Assembly (NCBI GenBank): GCA_026545225.1
Contig: CM048850.1
Coordinates: forward strand, 24,788,297-24,852,296
Direction: 5' to 3'
DNA length: 64,000 nt
DNA from: Cornus controversa
Taxonomy: Eukaryota > Streptophyta > Magnoliopsida > Cornales > Cornaceae
Numbering within the stretch: the first letter of the stretch is position 1; each line of letters starts with the position of its first letter. Shown here in pieces: positions 34,654-46,852 of the stretch. A program made the translations under genes and the position numbers. Under the pieces are notes generated by a model that had not been told where the DNA came from, did no database searches, and saw only the letters and a program-made list of their open reading frames with translations.

Positions 34654-35076
34654 TAGTAATAAAATTCTGATCAGTAGTTCCAATAGTGGATAAGGTAGGC
34701 CAAAGGGTCGTATGGATGACATAACGATAAATATGGCAATAAATAGGTGAGATAATAAGTATCCGGATATATAAACCAATCAGGTTTAAATCAGATAACG
34801 GATAACCATCCGCATCAGATTACTATGAGAAGTGTCTTACTACTATATTCCACGTCAACGATAACTAAACCTTTATAAATAAGAGGTCTGTCCACTTAAC
34901 TGGGTACGACACAAACTATTAAATTCAACTCTTAATCTATTTTCATATTTTATCAAGCACTCACTTGATCATCAAAGTGTACCCGATCGGCACCCTGCTG
35001 GTGTCGGTCCCGGTCTCATCTCCTCTTTGTCTTGCAGGAAGGCGACGCCAAACCAGATCATGAATTTTTATCAACA
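34654..35076 (+). mobile_element. 5' LTR of a Tat-like element (outer element)
   Basis: Matches 62155-62582 in direct orientation: AGTAGTTCCAAYAGTGGATA near the start, then GATAACGGATAACCATCC-like text, and CTTGCAGGAAGGCGA near the end. The start is uncertain by about 15 bp (it could be TGATCAGTAG at 34669). A decayed PBS follows. Confidence 0.75.
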
Positions 35077-35078
35077 GC

Positions 35079-35096
35079 TGACACCATTTATGGGAA
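35079..35096 (+). other. Decayed PBS of the outer Tat-like element
   Basis: TGACACCATTTATGGGAA differs only by transitions from TGGCGCCGTCTGTGGGAA, the sequence usually found after the 5' LTR in Tat-type plant elements. It lies 2 nt after the LTR. Confidence 0.65.
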
Positions 35097-35205
35097 ATGA
35101 TTAGTTTCCTGAAAAGATGCGATCTGGTTTGGACGTAGCTAGGAATTGTTCACTACAAGTTTTCGATGGTCTGGGGCATCTAATTTCCCGTAGGTCTTCT
35201 TCCAC

Positions 35206-35385
35206 CACAACACAAGTAGGGATTACCATGTCAGGATCCTTTATCCAATACAACTAGTAGGGGAAACCCATATCAGGATACCCTATCCAAGAAAACCAGT
35301 GGGGAAACCCATGTCAAGATCCTCTATCCTGCACAGTCAGCGGGAAAACCCACATTAGAATCTCCTCTCCGTATATTCAGCTGAG
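35206..35385. repeat. About 42-bp tandem repeat, four diverged copies
   Basis: Units of the form AGTAGGGGAAACCCATRTCAGGATCC..., inside the 5' internal part of the outer element. Confidence 0.7.
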
Positions 35386-35449
35386 TAAAATCCACTCGAA
35401 GCAGATCGAGACAATCTCCAGCAACTAATCGAAAAGATTAGAGCCTCCT

Positions 35450-35619
35450 GATCTGACCAACCTCTCGATCTAGCCTACCTCGTGATCTAGTCAATATCTT
35501 GATCTGGCTAACCTCCTAATCTAGCTAGCCTTCTGATTTGGCCAGCCTCCGAATCTGGTCAACCTTCTGATCTTGTCAACTTCCTGATTTGGCCAATTTC
35601 CTAATCTGACCAGCCTACC
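35450..35619. repeat. 17-bp minisatellite, about ten copies
   Basis: Units GATCTGGCCAACCTCCT and variants, in exact 17-bp register for ten units, in the internal region of the outer element. Degenerate traces continue to about 35700. Confidence 0.85.
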
Positions 35620-35933
35620 AAATTGGCCACCCTCTTGGACTAACCTACCTGACTCCGAATTGGCTTACCTTCTAATTTGGCATGCTACTTCCTGATTTGC
35701 CAAAGCCTAGCTACTTATCGTTGTCTGCCAAGGCTGACCTACGGGGCCTATCTACTAAGTCCTACATGCTTATTAAGGCTTACTTGTTGCTGCCTTCCAA
35801 GGCCTACACCTACTAATGCCTGCATGTCAAGGCCTACCTACTAAATTGGCCTATCTCCCAAGGTTCCCTACCTATCGAACTAGTTGGCTAAGCTGCTTAG
35901 CTGACAAAACCATCGAGCTACCGAGACCAAGTT

Positions 35934-35938
35934 AACCG
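35934..35938. other. Left target-site duplication of the LARD array
   Basis: AACCG directly before LTR1, identical to 60485-60489. Together they show that the whole 24.5-kb array occupies a single integration site. Confidence 0.92.
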
Positions 35939-37053
35939 TGTCACGCCCCGATTCCCGAGGCCCGGAAACCGAGGTGTGAACCTCGTGAGATCACCTTCAC
36001 GCTCTAACCACCACCTGATCATGCAACCTCAATTTCCTATCATTTTTACGAAAATTGGGCATGACCCACTCTAAATTATCAGCTCCTGGCACGATATACC
36101 TGCTTTACAATTTATATGGACACTTCTGGGCACGTGTCCCCCCCAGCATTTATATCTAAACAATAAAAATGGACACTTCTGGGCCCGTGTCCCCCCAATA
36201 TTTCTACACATGCATAATACAATCATAAATACATGTCTCAGTCCTTGAATGTCCGTATTTAATACATACATCACATGAATAAATACAATTGAAGGGACTG
36301 AATCAATATGAGCCTCTCCATACATTTAATCCAAATGTAACACGTCTATCTATCCAAAATTCTGGACATACATCAGATTCTAAGTAATCTAAACACTACC
36401 TCTGTAACCGGTGCTGTCAGTTTCCCCAACTGACTCCAAAACCAGCAATACCTGCAAAACCTGGGAGGGGGTGAGCTCAAAGGCCCAACAAGGTATGTAG
36501 AACCATACTATCACCGCTGCAGCAGGTCGATCCTCACATATTCTCAAAAATATACATGCACTTAAATATATCACAATATTTAAGACCATGCTCTACCTAT
36601 CATGCATGAATCAACGATTTATATGGCTACTCTAGCACATATGAACATACAAAATTCAGAACACATGATTTTAGAAATCATTTTCAACATGCTTGAAAGT
36701 AGTAAACATCAGGCATCAATATGTATACAGAACATATATGTCAACACATTTACATAACCGATGTAAATCAACTACCACATCTCCTACTCGTCAAGTAGCA
36801 CATCTCAAATGCAATAAAGATGCATTTAAACCATGTAACATGCTCAAAAGCAATAGATATCCAACATATATCATGTTCTGTCACAAACAACGCATATATA
36901 TAAGAATGTGTTAAACACAAAGCATGCTTTACAAAAGATAATGTAAGCAAGTTCACACACTTGTCTCTCTCTCGGACTCAACCCGATACCCTGACATGAT
37001 TCTCAACCAATCATGTGACCGAGACACTTCCCACACAATTTCAGAATCGACAT

Positions 37054-37298
37054 CACTGAGAACATTGGTCCTACCAAGTGATGAGATAATTTCGGAATGC
37101 ACCACTGAGAACATCGGTCCTACCAAGTGATGAGACCATTTTAGAATGCACCACCGAGAACATCGGTCCTACCAGGTGATGAGATAATCTCAACATGCAC
37201 CACCGAGAACATCGGTCCTACCAGGTGATGAGATAATTTCCAAATACACCACCGAGAACATCGGTCCTACCAGGTGATGGGACCACTTCGACACCGTG
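37054..37298. repeat. 49-bp minisatellite with embedded hairpin, five copies
   Basis: Units start at 37054, 37103, 37152, 37201 and 37250, each 49 bp. Each contains ACCGAGAACATCGGT, a 5-bp stem with a 5-nt loop (first two copies ACTGA at the left arm). The same array is in the other LTRs, starting at 43871, 50686 and 57503. Confidence 0.92.
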
Positions 37299-38032
37299 AC
37301 CGAGTAATGACCTACTCTGGGTGACTCAACTACACTTCCCCGTTTTCTCACAACGGCACCATATATGCATTTTGAACATATAATAACCGAACATTCAATG
37401 TTCACGCCTCACAATGCCTAAGCTAGTTAAAAGAACATAACCTGCATTTCATCTCCACATGAACCCACATATAACCACATATGTGTCATTTCCCTCCTAT
37501 ACATGCAATATGGATGCATATACATACAGCATAATACTTTCATACTTCAACTCATGCTTATGAATACTAAAAAGAAGTATTTAGCATACTTTTCATCACA
37601 TTCCAACACACATAGCACATATATGTTCAAAACCTGTATAATACGTCATATATGCCAACAAACTCAACCTAGCACATTTTTATCATGCTAGTATCAATGC
37701 ACACATTCGATATATATAAATAAGCCAGCATGCATCTCATATTCACATTCTCACATATAATCACATATATGTCCAATCCTGCATATAAGTCCTATATGCA
37801 CGTATACTAGCATACATACAGTCATGCTCTCATTTCAATGCATGCATTCATTACAAGTAGCTAACATGCATTCCAATCACAATATACATACACATATATA
37901 TATTACATCACCCACATATGTATCAAGAACATATAAAATGCTTTGCACATTTCATGCTTTTCGAATGCTCGCCAAAAGTTATATTCAACTTAGCATGCAT
38001 TTCTACCACTGCAACCATATATATATATAATC

Positions 38033-38080
<48 letters not shown>

Positions 38081-38439
38081 TGGACACCATGCATAAGAAC
38101 CACATATGCATACAAGACAATATATAGCTAAACATGTATTATTTAGCATGCTCTCCATAGACTTTAATCTATACATACATGCATATCACAATGCAATTAG
38201 GCGATAAATCTAACATGTTATTGCTTCCCAAACCCGCACATACATATATATACACACACACACATATGTATATCCTCTCACATCCCATGTATGTACCACA
38301 TTCCCTATACACATATATATATATAAGCGCCTACATATATATGTATATACACATACCACATATGATTAAATTAATAACATATGTAAATTACTCAACGTAA
38401 ATAAAAAGTACGTAAGAGGTAGAGGCAAGAATCAACTTG

Positions 38440-39720
38440 CCTTAGGTCCCGCTCTCAACCGGTCCGTGCTTGCAAATCGGCCTGTTTCCAAGCCCGATCC
38501 AGTCCTGCGTCGAAATCCACACGAGCAAATCCACTGGACCATCTCGTTTCCTTTTAATTTCCGTGTTCGGCCCAATTAATTTGGCCAAGCCCAAACCTCA
38601 ACCTATTTTCCCATGTCCAAGCCCACCATCTATGAGGGCCCAAAACCACAAGGCCGCCATTCTTGGCCCAACCAACCGCAAACTCTGACCACTACGGGCT
38701 GTCCAAACTGAACCTACAAGTTTCGGCACCATTCGAAACCACCCAAACCAGGCTGTCCAACCTGCCATGAACAGCCTCTTCCTCGGCCTCAAACAACCCA
38801 AACCGAACCCCCCCTTGATCAGTCACAAACAAACTCCATGTGCAACCCACACACGACTCGCTACTTAGCCGAAGCCACTAGCAACCGAATCAAAAGGGAA
38901 CCCACGAACCAAACACCTCAATCAAACCCAAGACCACCGCCGGAAACCACCACCTGCTGCCACAAACCCGACAGCCCAGCACGGCCCGTGCACCAGCCAA
39001 AGCCAAACAGATCCCATCATCAATTCTGGGTACCTTCAACCCGAGGCACCACCATCTGACCTAGCAGGAACCATCACAGCCTCGGCTTCCACCTGAAACT
39101 GACCCAAGCCGAGAACAAAGGAGCCAAAATCGAACCCCATCAACACCCTGGTCGAACCCACACGCGACCCAGTCCGTGGAACCACTCGAAGACCCAGCCA
39201 TTTCCGGCCACCACTCAGCCAAGTCGAACCACCGCCGACCACTACCATGGCCAGAATAGCCACTGTCGTGACCCCCGTTGTCCGATCCAAACCGCTACGG
39301 CCGAGCCAAGCTGAACCCAGCCGAGTTCAACCCCGAGATTGAACCACCTACAGTCACTCCCGGCACCAACTCCACCGGAAACAGCCGAGGAGAACCCACA
39401 AAGAATCGCCTGAAGCTGCGAGCATCCGTCGGACCGTCTTCGCGAACAGCCCAGCCGAACCAAGCACCCCGCGAGCCAGCCGCCACCGTCGTCCAGGCCG
39501 GAGCTCCGCCGTTCGCGGTCGACAGCCATGGCCACCGTCGGCGCCGGATCGGCGGCCCTTCCTTCCCCCGGTCTCTCTCTCTCCTCGGTTTTCTCTCTCC
39601 CCAATTCTCTCTCCTTCTTCTTTTCTTTTCTTTTCTTTTCTTTTTTCCTTTTCTTTCTTTCCTCTTTTCTTCTTTTCTCTTTTCTTCCTCTCTTCAGCCG
39701 AGACCACTAAGGTGGTCTTC
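38440..39720. other. GC-rich island within the LARD LTR
   Basis: Composition changes sharply from the AT-rich LTR to GC-rich text with long overlapping open frames on both strands (for example 39278-39844 plus and 39242-39604 minus), ending in a CT-rich tract. No domain is recognised, the frames overlap antiparallel, and two of them run into TA microsatellites, so I treat it as non-coding LTR sequence. Equivalent islands are in LTR2-4. Confidence 0.55.
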
Positions 39721-41762
39721 CCTTTTGTTTGACCACTCTTGGTCCACACATTATACATATTATATATATATATATATATATATAATATATTACACCATAC
39801 ACAAAATACATGTATTCTATGTATTTCCCCACACTTACCTTTAATCGCACATGAGCCCACCCTATATTTATAATTTAATATAAATATAGGCACTATATAT
39901 ATATATAGATATATATATATACATATACACACACCTTCCACTTGGATGGAAACATAAATGTCCCTACCCTTTCCGGAATTTTAATTAATCCGAAAAAAAA
40001 AATTTTAATCCGGTCAAAGAAATTTTCGGTCCTTACAACCTCCCCTCCTTCAAGGAATTTCGTCCTCGAAATTAGCATAGTCATGGTCTTTCCAAAACCA
40101 ATCCTTACCAGACGTCATTTTCGCCAATGATCGTCACTTTCCCTTTTCACGTACCCTAGGCGCTACACTTGTAACACCTAACTCATAACTCTCAAGTCTT
40201 GCACAATAGTGCATATCGACTCGCTTGTTAGAGTCCACAGTCCCTACCTCAAGACCTATCCAGTCTATCTCTATCTCTAGTCTAAGGCAACACCTTCGAC
40301 TGATCATTCCAATCACTCACCGTGATACATCCCCATAATCCGGGATCATCAATACTCAAAGTCATTGTTTAATTATCAAACATGACTTTCAATCTCTGGC
40401 ATACCATTCCCGGGCTTAGTCCAATATCCTGGGCATCATCACAACACAAACCACATCAATCCAGTGCACATCACAAGCGCACTCACCAGCAAGGCACATG
40501 ACAGTGTACTCGCCGATACAAACCACATAAACAGCGTACTTGCCGCAGCAAGCCACATAATCCTGCCCAGTCTCAAAGACTACAACCCACTGGAATCCAA
40601 TGCCAAGTCCAGGATCTCACATCCCACTGGTTTCACAATCTCATTATTCAAGAGGAGAAGCATTTATCCCCTTTCATCCTTCACACCAAGGAACTAGTTG
40701 ACAATTAGAGAGAATTCCTTTCATATCAGCACTTCACTTTAGACAACCCCTACCAATGAAAGTTTGAGGTCACCTACAGTAGCCAAACAGCAGCCATACA
40801 GTGGCCGCAGCCCACTGCGTCTACACGTCCACTGCGTCCACCTCTCCCCTTCATAGTAAGAAATTATCCTCACTTCAGATACCATATGTCAGGATCCTCG
40901 TCCACTATCAACCCATCCTTCTCTTAACATCATATCCACACTATGATCCAACTACATCTATCATGCGCATATCCCAGCACACCACTAAGGTTAAGGCACA
41001 TAAAGAGTGCACTTGTCAAAAGAAATCATCCAGTCCTGTCCACTTTTGTGGACTACATTCCATTGGCATTTAGCGCCAAAATTAGGGTTTTTCATGCCCT
41101 TAACTTCACAACCTCATTTCTCAAGGAATGAGTCCAATTTACTCACTCGTCCATTACTCCTAACGGACGTTTCCAGCTTCCCGGGTATTTATCCATTCCT
41201 TTCCAGCATCTCATTTGAGACTCCAAGATCCTGACTGCTTCGTCTAGGACCCTACAATTCTTTCCATGTATCACTATTGCACTATTCAGCATCTAGGTAT
41301 TAAGATGCATCATAATGCACATAATCCAAATGTCTTATATTCTTCAGACATCTAAGTCATCACATGTCTACTGACTCTAAGAATTAAATCAATCCTGAGT
41401 CCTCAATCGTTGCGCAATGATTACAACGCAAATCTAAATCACCAAACTCTTGGTTTGGAAAACCACAAGGTAAATCACACCTTCCTCAACAATTCCAGAC
41501 TCATACTTTCAAAGCATATCACTACCTGTCTATTTCAACATCACAGCCCACTCGGTTTCAAACCTCTACCCAGGTTTACCAATTCTCAAAACCAGAACTC
41601 TCTAGGTGACTACATGTCACTACTAACGATGTGACACAAAATGCAACACAAAAATGCAAAGCTTAGTCACATGTATCATATCTACCACATACCACATAAC
41701 ACACAACATGCTAATCAAATAAACACATACCATACATGATATGAAATATGATGCATAAATCA

Positions 41763-41860
41763 AAACCCTAGCCTTCGGGCTAATACTAGGAAAATACCCT
41801 TGACAATACACGGTCCTGGTACCTCCTCTGCCTGAGCAAGCGTGTAAAACACAGCCCAGT
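41763..41860 (-). pseudogene. Gag-protease linker relic in INT1
   Basis: On the minus strand it matches element C from the linker near 22965 into the start of protease near 22860. Shared text includes TGCTCAGGCAGAGGAGGTAC and GGTATTTTC, and GGCTAGGGT lies at the matching distance. It retains only about 100 bp of coding origin. Copies are at 48578-48675 and 55395-55492. It is evidence that the LARD arose by deletion from a Tekay-like element. Confidence 0.75.
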
Positions 41861-42442
41861 CCCCCTAGTATACACACATACTAGAACACAACATCTAGAG
41901 TGGTTCAAACCAACCTACTCTCATCCTCTGTACCCATTGGTAAACACCTACCAATCTATCCACCTCTGTAGTCTAAGGTAGCAACCTTGACTATCAATAC
42001 CAATCACTTTCAGTGACATATCCCTACTAGAGGGAATCTCGTATCCATCGTCATTCGGACGAAACAACTCAACATCCACAAGAGCCAGCGTATTGTAAGA
42101 GGAACGCTAATCCAAGAAAAATGTCTGGCCAGGCCACTTTTCCCAGTTAGCCCAACTCCGGCAATATGCCTTCCTTGTATCCCACCTCAATCTCAATTGC
42201 CAACCCCGGCAAAATACTTACCAACAACACATCATAAGTCCCTAAGTATCTCTAAGGACTTATACACTCGCAATATCCCTTGCGGTATCTCTTCATTGCT
42301 CACTAATGAGACTTAATCACCAAATCCAAAGGTCTAAACTCAACCAACTCTGGGAGTTTTACCAACTCGATTCAATTCTATATCAACACTTTGCTCTTTC
42401 ATTAGGATTGCTCAATCCGAGCAAGTCATTCCACTACCGTAC

Positions 42443-42739
42443 ATAGGTAATCAAACCTATCGTCTAGACAACTATCAACCCTTGCCTATCCCCAAATCCA
42501 CACGTGATTTGACCTTCCGTCCTTAGGTATTCGAACCTACGACTTTGATACCCTAGGTTTTCCAACCTAATGCTTTAACAGCAATATAGAGTTCCTCAAA
42601 TCCATAACTCTATCCAGTCGCCCCTAGGTATTCCAACCTAGTGCTCTCATAGCATTCTGGTATTAGGAACATAATCCAACCTTCTCAACCATACACATGA
42701 TACGTCCATCACCCGTCGTCCCTAGGTATTCTGACCTAG
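42443..42739 (-). repeat. Five PBS-proximal hairpins in INT1
   Basis: Inverted repeats of 18 nt with 6-nt loops at 42443-42460 (ATAGGT/ACCTAT), 42523-42540 (TTAGGT/ACCTAC), 42553-42570 (CTAGGT/ACCTAA), 42624-42641 and 42722-42739 (CTAGGT/ACCTAG). The terminal pair changes while pairing is kept in three of the five; loops resemble ATTCNA. They are repeated in INT2 (offset 6815) and INT3 (offset 13632). Confidence 0.85.
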
Positions 42740-42740
42740 A

Positions 42741-42752
42741 GCTCTGATACCA
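42741..42752 (-). other. Initiator tRNA-Met PBS of LARD unit 1
   Basis: Minus strand TGGTATCAGAGC, a perfect match to the usual initiator-Met PBS, 3 nt after LTR2 in transcription direction. Confidence 0.92.
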
Positions 42753-42755
42753 TTC

Positions 42756-44849
42756 TGTCACGCCCCGATTCCCGAGGCCCGGAAACCGAGGTGTGAACCT
42801 CGTGAGATCACCCTCACGCTCTAACCACCACCTGATCATGCAACCTCAATTTCCTATCATTTTTACGAAAATTGGGCATGACCCACTCTAAATTATCAGC
42901 TCCTGGCACGATATACCTGCTTTACAATTTATATGGACACTTCTGGGCACGTGTCCCCCCCAGCATTTATATCTAAACAATAAAAATGGACACTTCTGGG
43001 CCCGTGTCCCCCCAATATTTCTACACATGCATAATACAATCATAAATACATGTCTCAGTCCTTGAATGTCCGTATTTAATACATACATCACATGAATAAA
43101 TACAATTGAAGGGACTGAATCAATATGAGCCTCTCCATACATTTAATCCAAATGTAACACGTCTATCTATCCAAAATTCTGGACATACATCAGATTCTAA
43201 GTAATCTAAACACTACCTCTGTAACCGGTGCTGTCAGTTTCCCCAACTGACTCCAAAACCAGCAATACCTGCAAAACCTGGGAGGGGGTGAGCTCAAAGG
43301 CCCAACAAGGTATGTAGAACCATACTATCACCGCTGCAGCAGGTCGATCCTCACATATTCTCAAAAATATACATGCACTTAAATATATCACAATATTTAA
43401 GACCATGCTCTACCTATCATGCATGAATCAACGATTTATATGGCTACTCTAGCACATATGAACATACAAAATTCAGAACACATGATTTTAGAAATCATTT
43501 TCAACATGCTTGAAAGTAGTAAACATCAGGCATCAATATGTATACAGAACATATATGTCAACACATTTACATAACCGATGTAAATCAACTACCACATCTC
43601 CTACTCGTCAAGTAGCACATCTCAAATGCAATAAAGATGCATTTAAACCATGTAACATGCTCAAAAGCAATAGATATCCAACATATATCATGTTCTGTCA
43701 CAAACAACGCATATATATAAGAATGTGTTAAACACAAAGCATGCTTTACAAAAGATAATGTAAGCAAGTTCACACACTTGTCTCTCTCTCGGACTCAACC
43801 CGATACCCTGACATGATTCTCAACCAATCATGTGACCGAGACACTTCCCACACAATTTCAGAATCGACATCACTGAGAACATTGGTCCTACCAAGTGATG
43901 AGATAATTTCGGAATGCACCACTGAGAACATCGGTCCTACCAAGTGATGAGACCATTTTAGAATGCACCACCGAGAACATCGGTCCTACCAGGTGATGAG
44001 ATAATCTCAACATGCACCACCGAGAACATCGGTCCTACCAGGTGATGAGATAATTTCCAAATACACCACCGAGAACATCGGTCCTACCAGGTGATGGGAC
44101 CACTTCGACACCGTGACCGAGTAATGACCTACTCTGGGTGACTCAACTACACTTCCCCGTTTTCTCACAACGGCACCATATATGCATTTTGAACATATAA
44201 TAACCGAACATTCAATGTTCACGCCTCACAATGCCTAAGCTAGTTAAAAGAACATAACCTGCATTTCATCTCCACATGAACCCACATATAACCACATATG
44301 TGTCATTTCCCTCCTATACATGCAATATGGATGCATATACATACAGCATAATACTTTCATACTTCAACTCATGCTTATGAATACTAAAAAGAAGTATTTA
44401 GCATACTTTTCATCACATTCCAACACACATAGCACATATATGTTCAAAACCTGTATAATACGTCATATATGCCAACAAACTCAACCTAGCACATTTTTAT
44501 CATGCTAGTATCAATGCACACATTCGATATATATAAATAAGCCAGCATGCATCTCATATTCACATTCTCACATATAATCACATATATGTCCAATCCTGCA
44601 TATAAGTCCTATATGCACGTATACTAGCATACATACAGTCATGCTCTCATTTCAATGCATGCATTCATTACAAGTAGCTAACATGCATTCCAATCACAAT
44701 ATACATACACATATATATATTACATCACCCACATATGTATCAAGAACATATAAAATGCTTTGCACATTTCATGCTTTTCGAATGCTCGCCAAAAGTTATA
44801 TTCAACTTAGCATGCATTTCTACCACTGCAACCATATATATATATAATC

Positions 44850-44895
<46 letters not shown>

Positions 44896-46852
44896 TGGAC
44901 ACCATGCATAAGAACCACATATGCATACAAGACAATATATAGCTAAACATGTATTATTTAGCATGCTCTCCATAGACTTTAATCTATACATACATGCATA
45001 TCACAATGCAATTAGGCGATAAATCTAACATGTTATTGCTTCCCAAACCCGCACATACATATATATACACACACACACATATGTATATCCTCTCACATCC
45101 CATGTATGTACCACATTCCCTATACACATATATATATATAAGCGCCTACATATATATGTATATACACATACCACATATGATTAAATTAATAACATATGTA
45201 AATTACTCAACGTAAATAAAAAGTACGTAAGAGGTAGAGGCAAGAATCAACTTGCCTTAGGTCCCGCTCTCAACCGGTCCGTGCTTGCAAATCGGCCTGT
45301 TTCCAAGCCCGATCCAGTCCTGCGTCGAAATCCACACGAGCAAATCCACTGGACCATCTCGTTTCCTTTTAATTTCCGTGTTCGGCCCAATTAATTTGGC
45401 CAAGCCCAAACCTCAACCTATTTTCCCATGTCCAAGCCCACCATCTATGAGGGCCCAAAACCACAAGGCCGCCATTCTTGGCCCAACCAACCGCAAACTC
45501 TGACCACTACGGGCTGTCCAAACTGAACCTACAAGTTTCGGCACCATTCGAAACCACCCAAACCAGGCTGTCCAACCTGCCATGAACAGCCTCTTCCTCG
45601 GCCTCAAACAACCCAAACCGAACCCCCCCTTGATCAGTCACAAACAAACTCCATGTGCAACCCACACACGACTCGCTACTTAGCCGAAGCCACTAGCAAC
45701 CGAATCAAAAGGGAACCCACGAACCAAACACCTCAATCAAACCCAAGACCACCGCCGGAAACCACCACCTGCTGCCACAAACCCGACAGCCCAGCACGGC
45801 CCGTGCACCAGCCAAAGCCAAACAGATCCCATCATCAATTCTGGGTACCTTCAACCCGAGGCACCACCATCTGACCTAGCAGGAACCATCACAGCCTCGG
45901 CTTCCACCTGAAACTGACCCAAGCCGAGAACAAAGGAGCCAAAATCGAACCCCATCAACACCCTGGTCGAACCCACACGCGACCCAGTCCGTGGAACCAC
46001 TCGAAGACCCAGCCATTTCCGGCCACCACTCAGCCAAGTCGAACCACCGCCGACCACTACCATGGCCAGAATAGCCACTGTCGTGACCCCCGTTGTCCGA
46101 TCCAAACCGCTACGGCCGAGCCAAGCTGAACCCAGCCGAGTTCAACCCCGAGATTGAACCACCTACAGTCACTCCCGGCACCAACTCCACCGGAAACAGC
46201 CGAGGAGAACCCACAAAGAATCGCCTGAAGCTGCGAGCATCCGTCGGACCGTCTTCGCGAACAGCCCAGCCGAACCAAGCACCCCGCGAGCCAGCCGCCA
46301 CCGTCGTCCAGGCCGGAGCTCCGCCGTTCGCGGTCGACAGCCATGGCCACCGTCGGCGCCGGATCGGCGGCCCTTCCTTCCCCCGGTCTCTCTCTCTCCT
46401 CGGTTTTCTCTCTCCCCAATTCTCTCTCCTTCTTCTTTTCTTTTCTTTTCTTTTCTTTTTTCCTTTTCTTTCTTTCCTCTTTTCTTCTTTTCTCTTTTCT
46501 TCCTCTCTTCAGCCGAGACCACTAAGGTGGTCTTCCCTTTTGTTTGACCACTCTTGGTCCACACATTATACATATTATATATATATATATATATATATAA
46601 TATATTACACCATACACAAAATACATGTATTCTATGTATTTCCCCACACTTACCTTTAATCGCACATGAGCCCACCCTATATTTATAATTTAATATAAAT
46701 ATAGGCACTATATATATATATAGATATATATATATACATATACACACACCTTCCACTTGGATGGAAACATAAATGTCCCTACCCTTTCCGGAATTTTAAT
46801 TAATCCGAAAAAAAAAATTTTAATCCGGTCAAAGAAATTTTCGGTCCTTACA
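42756..46852 (-). mobile_element. LARD LTR2
   Basis: 4097 bp, shared between the units on either side: it follows the PPT of INT2 and precedes the PBS of INT1. No private change was noticed relative to LTR4 other than those listed for LTR4. Confidence 0.92.

Larger units (their letters stand above)
35939..40037 (-). mobile_element. LARD LTR1 (outermost 3' LTR)
   Basis: 4099 bp. It differs from the others by T at 35996 (C elsewhere) and by a TA tract two bases longer at 38039-38078. It contains a 49-bp minisatellite (37054-37298), several (TA)n tracts, a GC-rich island (about 38440-39720) and a CT-rich tract (about 39567-39700). Read on the minus strand, the U3-side start holds TATA-like stretches (about 39864-39890) that could be the promoter. 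Confidence 0.92.
40038..42755 (-). mobile_element. LARD internal region INT1
   Basis: 2718 bp, non-coding. PPT at 40038-40050 (minus strand GGAGGGGAGGT), gag-protease relic at 41763-41860, five hairpins at 42443-42739, PBS at 42741-42752. No frame of meaningful length with recognisable domains. Confidence 0.9.

Noticed and set aside
37054-37298. CRISPR-like array
   Set aside because: Units are contiguous 49-bp tandem repeats without unique spacers, inside a plant LTR.
39278-39844. 188-residue plus-strand frame, and 195- and 120-residue minus frames, repeated in the LARD LTRs
   Set aside because: They overlap antiparallel, two run into TA microsatellites, a 2-bp tract change in LTR3 truncates two of them, and no domain is recognisable. 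Repetition reflects the array, not selection.
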